NCBI RefSeq assembly: GCF_900102945.1
Contig: NZ_FNGI01000002.1
Location: 124,001 to 188,000, forward strand
Reading direction: 5' to 3'
Source: Modicisalibacter muralis
GTDB lineage: Bacteria; Pseudomonadota; Gammaproteobacteria; Pseudomonadales; Halomonadaceae
Length of the DNA stretch: 64,000 nt
Positions 8,510 through 19,790 of this stretch are shown piece after piece. The notes beneath the pieces were generated by a model. That model made no database searches. It was not told where the DNA came from and was given only the letters and a program-made list of their open reading frames with translations. The translations under genes and the position numbers were made by a program. Position 1 is the stretch's first letter, and every line of letters begins with the position of its first letter.

Positions 8510-9205
8510 ATGCGGATGCCATTGTGCAAGGCGATTGGAGTCTTCGTCTTGCTAGCCGTGTTCAGCCTGCCGGCACTGGCGGGTCTAGCCAACCCGGTAG
8601 CTTTCCAGGCGACGTATCATCTCAGCGTCGATGGCTGGCCCGATGCGCGTATCAGCCATCGGCTGTCGCAGCGTGGCGAGGTGTGGCAGAGCGAGATGCG
8701 CGCGGCGATCTCGATCGCCAAGGGCGATGAGCGCAGCCGCTTCCGAATCGAGGGCGAGACCACCGATGCCGAGTCCTACGCTAGCGGTTACAACCTGCTG
8801 GGCTTTGGCGAACGCTATCGGCTTACCGAAGACGACCTGAGCACACTGCCCGATCGTCAAACGGCGCTGTTCGCGCTCTCGCGGCGTGCGCCCGAGGCAC
8901 GCTGCACTCACGATCGGGCGCCCTGCACGCTGCATTACCTCGGCTACAAGGGCGAGGAGGAAACGCTGCGCTATCGGGTGATCGAGCGCGGCGAGACACG
9001 ACTGCCCCCCGGCACCTTCCCCAGCGTCACGGTCGATAGCTGGGACCCCGAGAAACCCGACCGCCACTTGGTATTCACCTTTCATCGTAAAATGCCGGGG
9101 CTGCTGCTGGCCATGGAGTATCGACGCGACGGCGAACGCCAAAGTCGCCTGACGCTGACGCAATTGACCCTTAGCGAAGAAGCGCCTGCCCATCAGCAAA
9201 ACTGA
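8510..9205 (+). CDS. Secreted DUF3108-like protein
   Basis: This 231-residue protein starts with a clear signal peptide (MRMPLCKAIGVFVLLAVFSLPALA). The mature part resembles the DUF3108 family, with an early FQATYHLSVDGWPDARISHRL stretch and a late PDRHLVFTFHRKMPGLLLAMEYRRDGE stretch. Function is unknown; family members are periplasmic beta-rich proteins. ATG 8510 has a GGGAG site 8 bases upstream; the frame extends to 8360 but that region overlaps the LysE-type gene. Two cysteines (CTHDRAPC) may form a disulfide. Confidence 0.75.
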   Translation: MRMPLCKAIGVFVLLAVFSLPALAGLANPVAFQATYHLSVDGWPDARISHRLSQRGEVWQSEMRAAISIAKGDERSRFRIEGETTDAESYASGYNLLGFGERYRLTEDDLSTLPDRQTALFALSRRAPEARCTHDRAPCTLHYLGYKGEEETLRYRVIERGETRLPPGTFPSVTVDSWDPEKPDRHLVFTFHRKMPGLLLAMEYRRDGERQSRLTLTQLTLSEEAPAHQQN

Positions 9206-9285
9206 TAGGCCATCAGCGAAAATCACTGACGCAAATAGCCACCAGACGCTAAAGTAGCCGGTCGTTTCACTGCAAGGGATGCCCA

Positions 9286-10212
9286 ATGCTCGCCGGCTTA
9301 TTACTCATACTGCTGCCACTGATCGTGGGTTATCTGGTCCCGGTACGCGATGAACGCGCCCTGGCCGCGATCAATCGCGGCGTGAATTTCTCGGTGTATG
9401 CGATTCTCGGCCTGATGGGCGTCAGCCTGACCGGCCTCGAGGATCTTGGCGGCCAGTTGGCGCGCATGGGCGGCCAGGCCGCGCTGCTGTTCGCGGTGAT
9501 CACGCCGATCAATCTTGCCGCGCTGTGGTGGCTGTCGCGGCGCAGCCGCTTGCACATCGGCGACTCCAAAGTGGTCGAGGGCGCGCCGACCAGCAAGCTC
9601 GCGGCGATGCTCGGTTCGCTGGCGTTGGCGGGCGTGGTGGTGCTCGGCGTACTCGCCGGGCTGGGCTTTGGCACGCTAGGTTTCAATGAGGCACCCGCGC
9701 TCGCCGAGCAACTCGCTGAATGGGTGCTGTATGCGCTGCTCGGGTTGATCGGTTGCCAGCTACGCAATTCCGGCATGCCGCTCAAGCAGATTCTGCTAAA
9801 TCGTCATGGCTTGGCCATCGCTACCACGGTGGCGGTGAGTTCACTGGTCGCCGGCTTGCTGGCCGCGCCGCTGCTCGGGCTGCGCTGGAACGAAGGTCTG
9901 GCAATGGCCGCCGGCTTCGGCTGGTACTCGCTGTCAGGCATTCTGATCGGCGACCAACTCGGCCCAGTGCTGGGCGGCGTGGCGTTCTTCAACGACCTGG
10001 CCCGCGAGTTGCTGGCCTTCCTGCTGATTCCGCTGGTCATCCACCGCACCACACCGCTGGCCATCGGCTACGGTGGCGCCACCTCGATGGACTTCACGTT
10101 GCCGGTCATTCAGCAACACGGTGGCGTGGCCTGCGTGCCTATCGCCGTGGTCAGTGGGTTCATTCTGTCGCTGCTATCGCCGCCACTGATCCTGTTTTTG
10201 TTATCTTTGTAG
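9286..10212 (+). CDS. lysO: Lysine exporter LysO family protein
   Basis: This 308-residue protein is highly hydrophobic with about eight membrane helices and the LysO (YbjE) segments GFGWYSLSGILIGDQLGPVLGGVAFFNDLARELLAF and GGATSMDFTLPVIQQ. In E. coli LysO exports lysine and toxic analogues. An AAGGGA ribosome-binding site lies 8 bases before the ATG. The neighbouring LysE-type gene suggests a local theme of basic amino acid export, but this is inference. Confidence 0.88.
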   Translation: MLAGLLLILLPLIVGYLVPVRDERALAAINRGVNFSVYAILGLMGVSLTGLEDLGGQLARMGGQAALLFAVITPINLAALWWLSRRSRLHIGDSKVVEGAPTSKLAAMLGSLALAGVVVLGVLAGLGFGTLGFNEAPALAEQLAEWVLYALLGLIGCQLRNSGMPLKQILLNRHGLAIATTVAVSSLVAGLLAAPLLGLRWNEGLAMAAGFGWYSLSGILIGDQLGPVLGGVAFFNDLARELLAFLLIPLVIHRTTPLAIGYGGATSMDFTLPVIQQHGGVACVPIAVVSGFILSLLSPPLILFLLSL

Positions 10213-10384
10213 TAAATTTACCAAAAATAACGCAGCTCGCGTGACACTGAACGATTCCGCTTAGTCTTTGAATTTCCTGTCGTGTCAGTGACTTCTGAAT
10301 CAATAATAGCTAATGCTGCGGCGCAGCTACTCATAAAGTCTAGGTTGATACGAGAGGTCACTGGTGGCTAACTTTCCAACATAT

Positions 10385-10398
10385 CTTAAACGATTAAG
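10385..10398 (+). promoter_or_regulatory. LacI-type operator before the trehalose/alpha-glucoside operon
   Basis: The 14-mer CTTAAACGATTAAG is symmetric around a central CG (CTTAA and TTAAG arms), which is the normal form of LacI/GalR-family operators. A further inverted half-site CGTTTAA follows at 10403-10409, pairing with TTAAACG at 10386-10392. The site lies about 50 bases before the binding-protein gene. The LacI-family gene at 16441, at the end of the same operon, is the natural candidate to bind it. Confidence 0.6.
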
Positions 10399-10444
10399 AC
10401 GACGTTTAAAGCCACACTGACAACAACAATCGACGAGGACACTC

Positions 10445-11716
<1,272 letters not shown>

Positions 11717-11730
11717 CCCTGGAGCGCGCC

Positions 11731-12689
11731 ATGGCTATTTCCGAACCCCTGAGCGCGCCGCGTGCCGTGCGCCGCACCCGAAGCACCCAGGTGCGGCGCC
11801 AGCGCGTTCGCGCCGCCTGGCTATTCCTTTTACCGATGCTGGTGGCACTGGCCCTGGTGGCCGGCTGGCCGCTCATCCGCACCTTCTATCTCAGCTTCAC
11901 CGATGCGTCGCTGGCCAATACCGGCGGCGCGCAATTCATCGGCTTCGAGAACTATCTGCTGTATTACGAGGGCACCTGGTACGGTCTGCTCGTCGACCCG
12001 GAGTGGTGGCGTTCGGTGTGGAACACGCTGTTCTTCAGCGTGGTTTCGGTGTCGCTGGAGACTTTCTTCGGGGTCATCGTCGCGCTGATTCTGAATGCCG
12101 AATTTCGTGGCCGCATGTTGGTGCGCGCGGCGGTGCTGATCCCCTGGGCGATCCCCACCATCGTCTCGGCCAAGATGTGGGCGTGGATGCTCAACGACCA
12201 GTTCGGGATCATCAATCATGCCCTGATGGGCCTGGGGATCATCGATAATCCACTAGCCTGGACCGCCAATGCCGACCTCTCTATGTGGGCGGTGATCATG
12301 GTCGATGTGTGGAAGACCATTCCCTTCGTCGCGCTGCTGGTGCTGGCGGCGTTGCAGATGCTCCCCAAGGATTGCTACGAGGCCGCCGAGGTCGACGGTA
12401 TCAATCCAATCAAGGTGTTCTTCCGGGTGACCCTGCCGCTGATTACGCCGGCATTACTGGTCGCGGTGATCTTCCGCGCGCTCGATGCGCTGCGCGTGTT
12501 CGATGTCATCTATGTGCTGACCTCGAACTCCACCAGCACCATGACCATGTCGATCTACGCCCGCCAGCAATTGGTCCAGTTTCAGGATGTCGGCTATGGC
12601 AGCGCCGCCTCGACCCTGCTGTTTCTGATTATCGCGCTGGTGACCGTGGCCTACCTCTACCTGGGCCGTCGCCAGTTGGGAGGTGACTC

Positions 12690-12693
<4 letters not shown>
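11731..12693 (+). CDS. thuF: Sugar ABC transporter permease (ThuF/MalF type)
   Basis: This 320-residue permease has six membrane helices after a basic N terminus. The EAA loop that docks to the ATPase reads YEAAEVDGINPIKVFFRVTLPLITPAL. It pairs with the permease encoded next, with which it overlaps by 4 bases (ATGA at 12690). The spacing of 14 bases from the binding-protein gene indicates one transcript. Role: half of the membrane channel for trehalose/alpha-glucoside uptake. Confidence 0.9.
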
Positions 12694-13532
<839 letters not shown>

Positions 13533-13567
13533 ACCACGTTTGTATTTCATCTAGTCAAGGAAATTTC

Positions 13568-15184
13568 ATGCAGGACAACACCTTCTGGTGGCGCGGTGGC
13601 GTCATCTACCAGATTTACCCGCGCAGTTTCATGGATAGCAACGGCGATGGCATCGGCGATTTGCCGGGGATCACCGCCAAGCTCGATTACGTCGCCGAGC
13701 TGGGTGTCGATGGCATCTGGCTGTCGCCATTCTTCACCTCGCCGATGAAGGACTTTGGCTACGACATCAGCGATTACCGCGACGTCGACCCGATGTTCGG
13801 CAGCCTGGACGACTTCAAGGCGCTGCTGGCACGCGCCCATGAACTGGGTCTCAAGGTAATCATCGATCAGGTGATCAGCCACACTTCGGATCAGCATGCG
13901 TGGTTCCAGGAAAGCCGCCAGGATCGCGACAACGCCAAGGCCGACTGGTTCGTGTGGGCCGATCCCAAGCCCGACGGCACGCCACCCAACAACTGGCTTT
14001 CGGTCTTCGGCGGCCCGGCCTGGACCTTCGACCCACGCCGTCGCCAGTATTACCTGCACAATTTCCTGTCAAGCCAGCCGGACGTGAACTTCCATAGCTC
14101 CGAAGCCCGTCAGGCTCAGCTCGACGGCATGCGCTTCTGGCTGAAGCTGGGTGTCGATGGCTTTCGCCTCGACACCGTCAACTTCTATTACCACGATGCC
14201 GAGCTACGCAATAACCCAGCGGTGCCAAGTGGCGAGAGCAAGACGTTGGGCGCGCCCGACGCCAACCCCTACACCTGGCAGCGTCACCAATACGATATCA
14301 GTCGCCCCGAGAATCTGAGTTTTCTGCAACAGTTGCGCGCGCTGATGGATGAATTCCCCGGCGCCACCACGGTCGGAGAGATCGGCGATGACAAGCCGCT
14401 CGAACGCATGGCCGAGTACACCGCCGGCGGCGACAAGCTGCACATGGCCTATACCTTCGATCTACTCAACACGCCACATTCAGCGGCCTACATTCGCGAA
14501 GTGATCGAGCGCTTTCAGCGCCTGGCCGGCGATGCCTGGCCGTGCTGGGCGCTGTCGAATCACGATGTGATGCGCAGTCGCACCCGCTGGGGCGAGCGCG
14601 AGGATCCGTACGCCTACCCGCTGGTTACACTGGCGATGCTGCTGTCACTGCGCGGCAGTGTATGTCTGTATCAGGGTGAGGAGTTGGGTCTGCCCGAAGC
14701 CGAGGTGCCCTATGAGCGCATACAGGATCCCTACGGCAAGGTATTGTGGCCGGACTTCAAGGGCCGCGACGGCTGCCGAACGCCCATGCCGTGGAACGAC
14801 GCCGCGCAGGCCGGTTTCTCGTCGGTCGAACCCTGGCTACCGGTAGACCCTCGCCACCGCGAGCTGGCGGTAGCGCGTCAACACGACGACCCGGCTTCGC
14901 TGCTCAACGGCGTGCGTCGCCTGCTTAACTTCCGCCGCGCGCACCCGGCGCTGTTCGATGGCGCGCTCGAACTCATCGATGTCGGCAACGAGCTGCTCGG
15001 TTTCACCCGAGCGCACGACGATGAGCGCCTGCTGTGCGTGTTCAATCTCAGCGGCGAGACGCGAATCACGACGTTGCCGCTGGCGGTCGATGGCGCGCTC
15101 GATGGGCATGGTTTTAGCAGCACGCGCAATGGCGACAGCTTGACCCTGCCGCCCTATCAGGCAGCCTATTTCCGGCTCGCATGA
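13568..15184 (+). CDS. aglA: Alpha-glucosidase, GH13 (HaG-like)
   Basis: This 538-residue enzyme cleaves the non-reducing alpha-glucosidic bond of short sugars such as maltose, sucrose or trehalose. All GH13 regions are present: DQVISH (region I), GFRLDTVN with nucleophile D202, TVGEIGD with acid/base E271, and LSNHD (region IV). These numbers and the total length equal those I know for the Halomonas enzyme HaG. There is no signal peptide, so sugars are split in the cytoplasm after uptake by the linked transporter. ATG 13568 fits the MQDNTFWWRGGVIYQIYP N terminus; the open frame upstream belongs to the permease shadow. Confidence 0.93.
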   Translation: MQDNTFWWRGGVIYQIYPRSFMDSNGDGIGDLPGITAKLDYVAELGVDGIWLSPFFTSPMKDFGYDISDYRDVDPMFGSLDDFKALLARAHELGLKVIIDQVISHTSDQHAWFQESRQDRDNAKADWFVWADPKPDGTPPNNWLSVFGGPAWTFDPRRRQYYLHNFLSSQPDVNFHSSEARQAQLDGMRFWLKLGVDGFRLDTVNFYYHDAELRNNPAVPSGESKTLGAPDANPYTWQRHQYDISRPENLSFLQQLRALMDEFPGATTVGEIGDDKPLERMAEYTAGGDKLHMAYTFDLLNTPHSAAYIREVIERFQRLAGDAWPCWALSNHDVMRSRTRWGEREDPYAYPLVTLAMLLSLRGSVCLYQGEELGLPEAEVPYERIQDPYGKVLWPDFKGRDGCRTPMPWNDAAQAGFSSVEPWLPVDPRHRELAVARQHDDPASLLNGVRRLLNFRRAHPALFDGALELIDVGNELLGFTRAHDDERLLCVFNLSGETRITTLPLAVDGALDGHGFSSTRNGDSLTLPPYQAAYFRLA

Positions 15185-15236
15185 CACGCAAACAACGCAT
15201 GCCGGCACACGCCGCTGCCGGCAAGGAGTGAACATC

Positions 15237-16343
15237 ATGGCAAGCGTGACGCTTAACAAGATCAATAAAGTGTTCGGCAGCACCCACATCATCAACGACG
15301 TCGACTTGATCATCGGCGATGGCGAGTTCGTGGTCTTCGTCGGGCCTTCGGGTTGCGGAAAATCAACCCTGTTGCGGTTGATAGCCGGGTTGGAGTCGAT
15401 TACCGACGGCGACCTGAAAATCGATGATGACGTGGTCAACGAACTGCCGCCCCGCGAACGCGGCGTAGGCATGGTGTTCCAGTCCTATGCCCTGTATCCG
15501 CATATGAGTGTTTACGAAAACATGGCCTTCGGACTCAAGCTGGCCAAGACCGACAAGCAGACAGTGCATGAGCGGGTCATGGCAACGGCGCGCATCCTGC
15601 AACTCGAAGAGCTACTCGAACGCAAACCCAAGGCGCTCTCCGGTGGCCAGCGCCAACGCGTGGCGATGGGCCGCGCGATGGCGCGCGAGCCACGCATTCT
15701 ACTGTTCGACGAGCCGCTCTCGAATCTCGATGCCTCACTGCGTGTGCAGATGCGTAACGAAATCGCCCGCCTGCACGACCGCCTGGGCTCGACGATGATC
15801 TACGTCACCCACGACCAGGTCGAGGCGATGACCCTGGCCGACAAGATCGTGGTGCTCAAGGGCGGCCACATCGAACAGGTCGGCAGCCCGCAGACGCTTT
15901 ATCAGCAGCCCGCCACCAAATTCGTTGCCGGCTTCATCGGCTCGCCGACCATGAACTTCATGCCGGCGGAGCTCGAGGACAACCCCGCCGAGGGCTGCCG
16001 GGTGCGCGCCAAGGGCATCGGCGCATTGAATTTGCCGCAAGATGCCAGCGCCCAGCGCACGAACGCCCAACTGACGCTGGGCGTGCGCCCCGAGCATCTG
16101 CGCCTGGCGCCCGCCGAGGGCGACAACGCCTTCGAGGTCGTCAACGTCGAGTATCTGGGTAACGAGGTTTACGTTTATCTCGAACCGATGGAAGGCCGAA
16201 CCCTGCTGATTCATCGCAGCGAGGCACCCTGCCAATGGCAGGTCGGCCAGCGCGCGGCGCTGATCGCCGATCTGGCGTGCGTGCATCTGTTCGACGGCAA
16301 CGATCATTCGCTGGCGGTGCGCAAAACCAGCGCGGCAGCCTGA
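15237..16343 (+). CDS. thuK: Sugar ABC transporter ATPase (MalK/UgpC type)
   Basis: This 368-residue ATPase has Walker A GPSGCGKST, signature LSGGQRQRVAMGRAM, Walker B LLFDEPLSNLD and the switch VTHDQVEAM, followed by a C-terminal regulatory/TOBE domain (VGSPQTLYQQPATKFVAGFIGSP onward). It powers the alpha-glucoside importer. ATG 15237 lies 10 bases after AAGGAG; the GTG at 15228 is too close to that site. As a MalK-type subunit it may serve other sugar transporters too. Confidence 0.92.
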   Translation: MASVTLNKINKVFGSTHIINDVDLIIGDGEFVVFVGPSGCGKSTLLRLIAGLESITDGDLKIDDDVVNELPPRERGVGMVFQSYALYPHMSVYENMAFGLKLAKTDKQTVHERVMATARILQLEELLERKPKALSGGQRQRVAMGRAMAREPRILLFDEPLSNLDASLRVQMRNEIARLHDRLGSTMIYVTHDQVEAMTLADKIVVLKGGHIEQVGSPQTLYQQPATKFVAGFIGSPTMNFMPAELEDNPAEGCRVRAKGIGALNLPQDASAQRTNAQLTLGVRPEHLRLAPAEGDNAFEVVNVEYLGNEVYVYLEPMEGRTLLIHRSEAPCQWQVGQRAALIADLACVHLFDGNDHSLAVRKTSAAA

Positions 16344-16440
16344 TCCTTATTTCAGGCTCGGACTGCGTCTAAAATCGACTGTCCCGGCTCTGGCCGGGGC
16401 GGTATGCTGAGGTATCACCGCTACGCGACCGGGAAGGACC

Positions 16441-17487
16441 GTGCCAGCACAGCAACGCCGAATCACACTCAAATACCTCGCCGCAAAGCTCGGTGTTTCC
16501 ACCGCTACCGTGTCCAACGCCTTCAACCGCCCGGATCAGCTATCGCCCAAGCTGCGCGATAGCATTCTCGCCGAGGCCAAGCGGCTTGGCTATAACGGCC
16601 CCGATGCCAAGGCGCGCAGCCTGCGCACCGGTCGCTCCTGCATCATCGCCGTGGTGTTGGCCGAAACCCTCACCTATAGCCTCAACGACGCGGTGGCCAG
16701 CGAGTTTCTTTCCGGTGTCGCCGAGGTGCTCGATGCCCACGGCCACACCCTGCTGTTGCTACCTGGGCGCGGGCGCACGCAATCGCCGGGCTCGGCAAGC
16801 ATGGCCGACGGTTTCATCGTCTATGGCTTGATGCCCACCACCACGCTGCTCGACGGGCTGCCCCAACAATGCCCGCGAGTGGCGGTGGATTTCGATATCG
16901 ACGGGTGCGCCGCTGTGCATGTCGACAACCAGCCAGCGAGTTACGCCATCGCCCGGCACGCCTTGGCAGGCGGGGCCAAGCGACCCGGGATCGTCAACCT
17001 GCGCTTGACCGAGCAACCCTGTAACGGGCGCATCACCCACCAGACACTGCTTCCCGAGAAACACACCATCACCCGTAGCCGTCTGGCCGGCTTTCATCAG
17101 GCGCTGCACGATCATGGCATCGACCCCAAAGGCGTGCCGATGTGGAATATCGAGGAGAATACGTTTGATGTCAGCGCGCCGGTCATCGAAGACATACTCG
17201 ATTTGCCCGCCGGCGAGCGCCCCGACCTGCTGCTGTGCATGTCCGATCGTATCGCGCTGACCGCACTGACGCTGGCCGAGCAGCGCGGCCTGCGCATCCC
17301 CGAGGATCTACGCCTGACCGGCTTCGATGGCATTCGCGAGGGCCAGTATCGCGCCCCGCGCCTGACCACCGTACGCCAGGACAGCGCCGAGAAAGGCCGC
17401 CTGGCCGCCTCGATGATTCTGGGCATCGCGCCCCGCCAGCGACAGGTGCTGACCACCGAGCTGCTGCTCGGCGATAGTTGCCCCTGA
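16441..17487 (+). CDS. LacI-family repressor of the alpha-glucoside locus
   Basis: This 348-residue protein has an N-terminal LacI helix-turn-helix (TLKYLAAKLGVSTATVSNAFNRPDQLS) and a periplasmic-binding-protein-like effector domain ending GFDGIREGQYRAPRLTTVRQD. The start is GTG 16441 preceded by GGGAAGGA. The gene lies directly downstream of the operon it probably controls; a LacI-type operator sits before the first gene. The likely inducer is trehalose, maltose or another alpha-glucoside, by inference from the neighbours. Confidence 0.9.
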   Translation: MPAQQRRITLKYLAAKLGVSTATVSNAFNRPDQLSPKLRDSILAEAKRLGYNGPDAKARSLRTGRSCIIAVVLAETLTYSLNDAVASEFLSGVAEVLDAHGHTLLLLPGRGRTQSPGSASMADGFIVYGLMPTTTLLDGLPQQCPRVAVDFDIDGCAAVHVDNQPASYAIARHALAGGAKRPGIVNLRLTEQPCNGRITHQTLLPEKHTITRSRLAGFHQALHDHGIDPKGVPMWNIEENTFDVSAPVIEDILDLPAGERPDLLLCMSDRIALTALTLAEQRGLRIPEDLRLTGFDGIREGQYRAPRLTTVRQDSAEKGRLAASMILGIAPRQRQVLTTELLLGDSCP

Positions 17488-17535
17488 GGGTTCGTGCCGG
17501 CTGGCCCTTGGACCCGATACTGTTACCCTATCTAT

Positions 17536-17548
17536 ATCGAATTTCGAT
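17536..17548 (+). promoter_or_regulatory. Short palindrome before the two-component genes
   Basis: ATCGAA and TTCGAT flank a single T, giving a perfect 13-base palindrome 31 bases before the ATG of the sensor kinase gene. It could be an operator, for instance for autoregulation, but this motif is not one I recognise. Confidence 0.3.
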
Positions 17549-17578
17549 TCCGGCCAGTTCATCGCCGACGGTAACCGC

Positions 17579-19003
17579 ATGAAGTCATTTACCCGACCCA
17601 ATGTCTCGCGCCTGGGTCTCAAGCTGTTCGTCACCATCTTGCTGGTCAACGTGGGCATCTGCGGGCTGATCTTCGTATTCGTGTCACGCAGCCTCGATCA
17701 GGGCTTCATCGATTACCTGGAGCGAACCCAGACCCAACGTGCCGAGATACTGGCCAGCGCATTGGGCGAGGAGTGGGCGCTGCGCGGCAATTGGCAGTGG
17801 TTGCGCGACAACCCACGCGCCTGGTCGCGGCTGGTCTACCAACAGCTCTGGCCCAACCGTGAGCAGCAACCGCCGGGCCTGCAACGCCAACTCGGCGACC
17901 CGCGCGATTTCGTGTTGCGCGACTCCCAGGACCGGGTAGTGATCAGCCCACCGTCTCTGCCGCTGGGCGAGGAGTCGCCTGGCACTGAAGAACCACTGCG
18001 CATCGTACCCATCGTCAGCAACGGTCGCTATGTCGGCGAACTCGGCTATCGCCCGCCGCGGGAGTTGATGGCGCGCATGGATCGCATCTTTCTCTCTCGC
18101 CAGCAGCGCAATCTGTCGATCATCGTCGGCTCGCTGGCGCTGGCCTCGCTGTTGCTGGCTGGGGTGTTGAGTTGGTGGCTGGGACGGCGTACGCGTGGCA
18201 TGGCGCTGGCCACGCGTCGCCTGACCGAAGGCGATTACAGCGTGCGCCTGAGGGAGCGTGGCCGCGATGAACTCGCGCGCCTGGCCCATGACTTCAATGT
18301 GCTCGCCGAGACGCTTGAGGCCAATCGCGAGTCGCGCCAGCGTTGGGTGGCCGATATCGCCCATGAGCTGCGCACCCCGCTGGCGGTGCTGCGTGGCGAG
18401 ATAGAGGCGATGCAGGACGGCATTCGCCCACTCGATCACGATAGCCTCTATTCATTGAGTCAGGAAGCCGAGCAACTGGAGCGCCTGGTAGCCGACCTGC
18501 GCCTGTTGGCGCAAAGCGATGCCGGCTCGCTACAAACGCACCTGGAACCGCTGGACCTGGCATCCTCGCTTCACGACCGGCTCGAGGAAGCGCGCGGCTG
18601 GCTGCATGACGCCGGTATCACACTGGAAATCTCGATCGCCGCGTCGGCACCGATTCGCGGCGATCGTCAGCGCTTGCGTCAACTCTGGACTAATCTGCTG
18701 ACCAATACCCGCGCCTATACCGATGTGCCGGGGCACCTGAAAGTCAGCCTGACAGTCGATAACCAACGGGTGTGGGTGCGCTGGGAGGACAGCGCGCCCG
18801 GCGTGACCGCCAACGATCTGCCACGGCTCACCGAGCGCCTCTATCGGGTCGAGGCCTCGCGCAATCGACGCCGTGGCGGCAGTGGCCTGGGGTTGTCGAT
18901 TGCCTCTGCTCTGACTCATGCGCATGGCGGTATGCTCAAGGCATCACCTTCGCCACTGGGGGGATTATGCTGGACACTGAGCTTTCCGCTGAATAGAGGC
19001 TAG
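17579..19003 (+). CDS. baeS: Sensor histidine kinase, BaeS-like
   Basis: This 474-residue membrane kinase has a helix at about residues 12-36, a periplasmic domain to about 178, a second helix at about 179-201, a HAMP linker (TRRLTEGDYSVRLRERGRDE), the phospho-accepting H262 in ADIAHELRTPLAVLRGEIEAMQDG, and a HATPase domain with GGSGLGLSIA. The sequence most resembles BaeS, which senses envelope stress and toxic compounds. The response-regulator gene follows after 42 bases. The N-box is shifted (LWTNLLTNTRAYT), within family variation. Confidence 0.88.
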   Translation: MKSFTRPNVSRLGLKLFVTILLVNVGICGLIFVFVSRSLDQGFIDYLERTQTQRAEILASALGEEWALRGNWQWLRDNPRAWSRLVYQQLWPNREQQPPGLQRQLGDPRDFVLRDSQDRVVISPPSLPLGEESPGTEEPLRIVPIVSNGRYVGELGYRPPRELMARMDRIFLSRQQRNLSIIVGSLALASLLLAGVLSWWLGRRTRGMALATRRLTEGDYSVRLRERGRDELARLAHDFNVLAETLEANRESRQRWVADIAHELRTPLAVLRGEIEAMQDGIRPLDHDSLYSLSQEAEQLERLVADLRLLAQSDAGSLQTHLEPLDLASSLHDRLEEARGWLHDAGITLEISIAASAPIRGDRQRLRQLWTNLLTNTRAYTDVPGHLKVSLTVDNQRVWVRWEDSAPGVTANDLPRLTERLYRVEASRNRRRGGSGLGLSIASALTHAHGGMLKASPSPLGGLCWTLSFPLNRG

Positions 19004-19045
19004 GCAAGCGGCACGACAAGCAAACGGCAACGAGGAGACAAGCGG

Positions 19046-19741
19046 GTGAGCGAAGCCATTCTGATCGTCGAGGACGAACCCAAGATCGCCAAGCTGGTCG
19101 CCGACTACCTGGCTGGCGACGGCTTCACCGCGCATCGCCTGGAACACGGCGACGAGGTCATGCCATGGCTGCTCGACCGCCCCAGCGGGTTGCCTGCGCT
19201 GGTACTGCTCGATCTGATGCTGCCCGGCACCGACGGTCTGACGCTGTGCCGGCAAATCCGCCAACAGTGGCCCGCCCTACCCATCATCATGCTCACCGCG
19301 CGTGTCGAGGAAGTCGACCGCCTGCTCGGTCTGGAACTCGGCGCCGACGATTATATCTGCAAGCCATTCAGCCCACGCGAGGTGGTGGCGCGAGTCAGGG
19401 CGGTGCTGCGCCGCGCTGGCGGGGCCACCGGGCACAACGGTGAGGCGTTGGACAGCCTGGCATTGGATGACGACGGTTGGCGCGCACTGGCCGGCGAGCA
19501 TGATCTCGGCCTGACCGCGGTGGAATTCCAGTTACTCAGGGTCATGATGCAGGCACCGGGGCGAATCTTCTCTCGCGAGCAGTTGATGGATCACATGTAT
19601 CGCGACCATCGTATCGTCTCGGAGCGCACCGTCGACAGCCACGTCAAGAAACTTCGCCGCAAGATCGCCGATGTCTGGCCCGAGCGCGAGATCATCCGCT
19701 CGGTGTACGGTGTCGGCTACAAATACCAGCCCGAGGAATGA
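19046..19741 (+). CDS. baeR: OmpR-family response regulator, BaeR-like
   Basis: This 231-residue regulator has a receiver domain with acidic pocket E9/D10, phospho-acceptor D56 (LLDLMLPG) and a conserved lysine in CKPFSPREVVARVRAVLRR, then a winged-helix output domain (LTAVEFQLLRVMMQ, RTVDSHVKKLRRKI, VYGVGYKYQ). The start is GTG after GAGGAGA. It is cotranscribed with the kinase upstream and should be its partner. BaeR orthologues control RND pumps; the RND operon in this window has its own TetR regulator, so a link is only conjecture. Confidence 0.9.
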   Translation: MSEAILIVEDEPKIAKLVADYLAGDGFTAHRLEHGDEVMPWLLDRPSGLPALVLLDLMLPGTDGLTLCRQIRQQWPALPIIMLTARVEEVDRLLGLELGADDYICKPFSPREVVARVRAVLRRAGGATGHNGEALDSLALDDDGWRALAGEHDLGLTAVEFQLLRVMMQAPGRIFSREQLMDHMYRDHRIVSERTVDSHVKKLRRKIADVWPEREIIRSVYGVGYKYQPEE

Positions 19742-19790
19742 GCGGCATTCGGCTAGGCTCCGCACACCATCGGCACTTTTCAGGCATAGC

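Noticed and set aside
16380-16405. CCCGGC/GCCGGG hairpin after the sugar ATPase gene as a terminator
   Set aside because: A short GC stem with no U-run, in a region with high GC, too weak to call.
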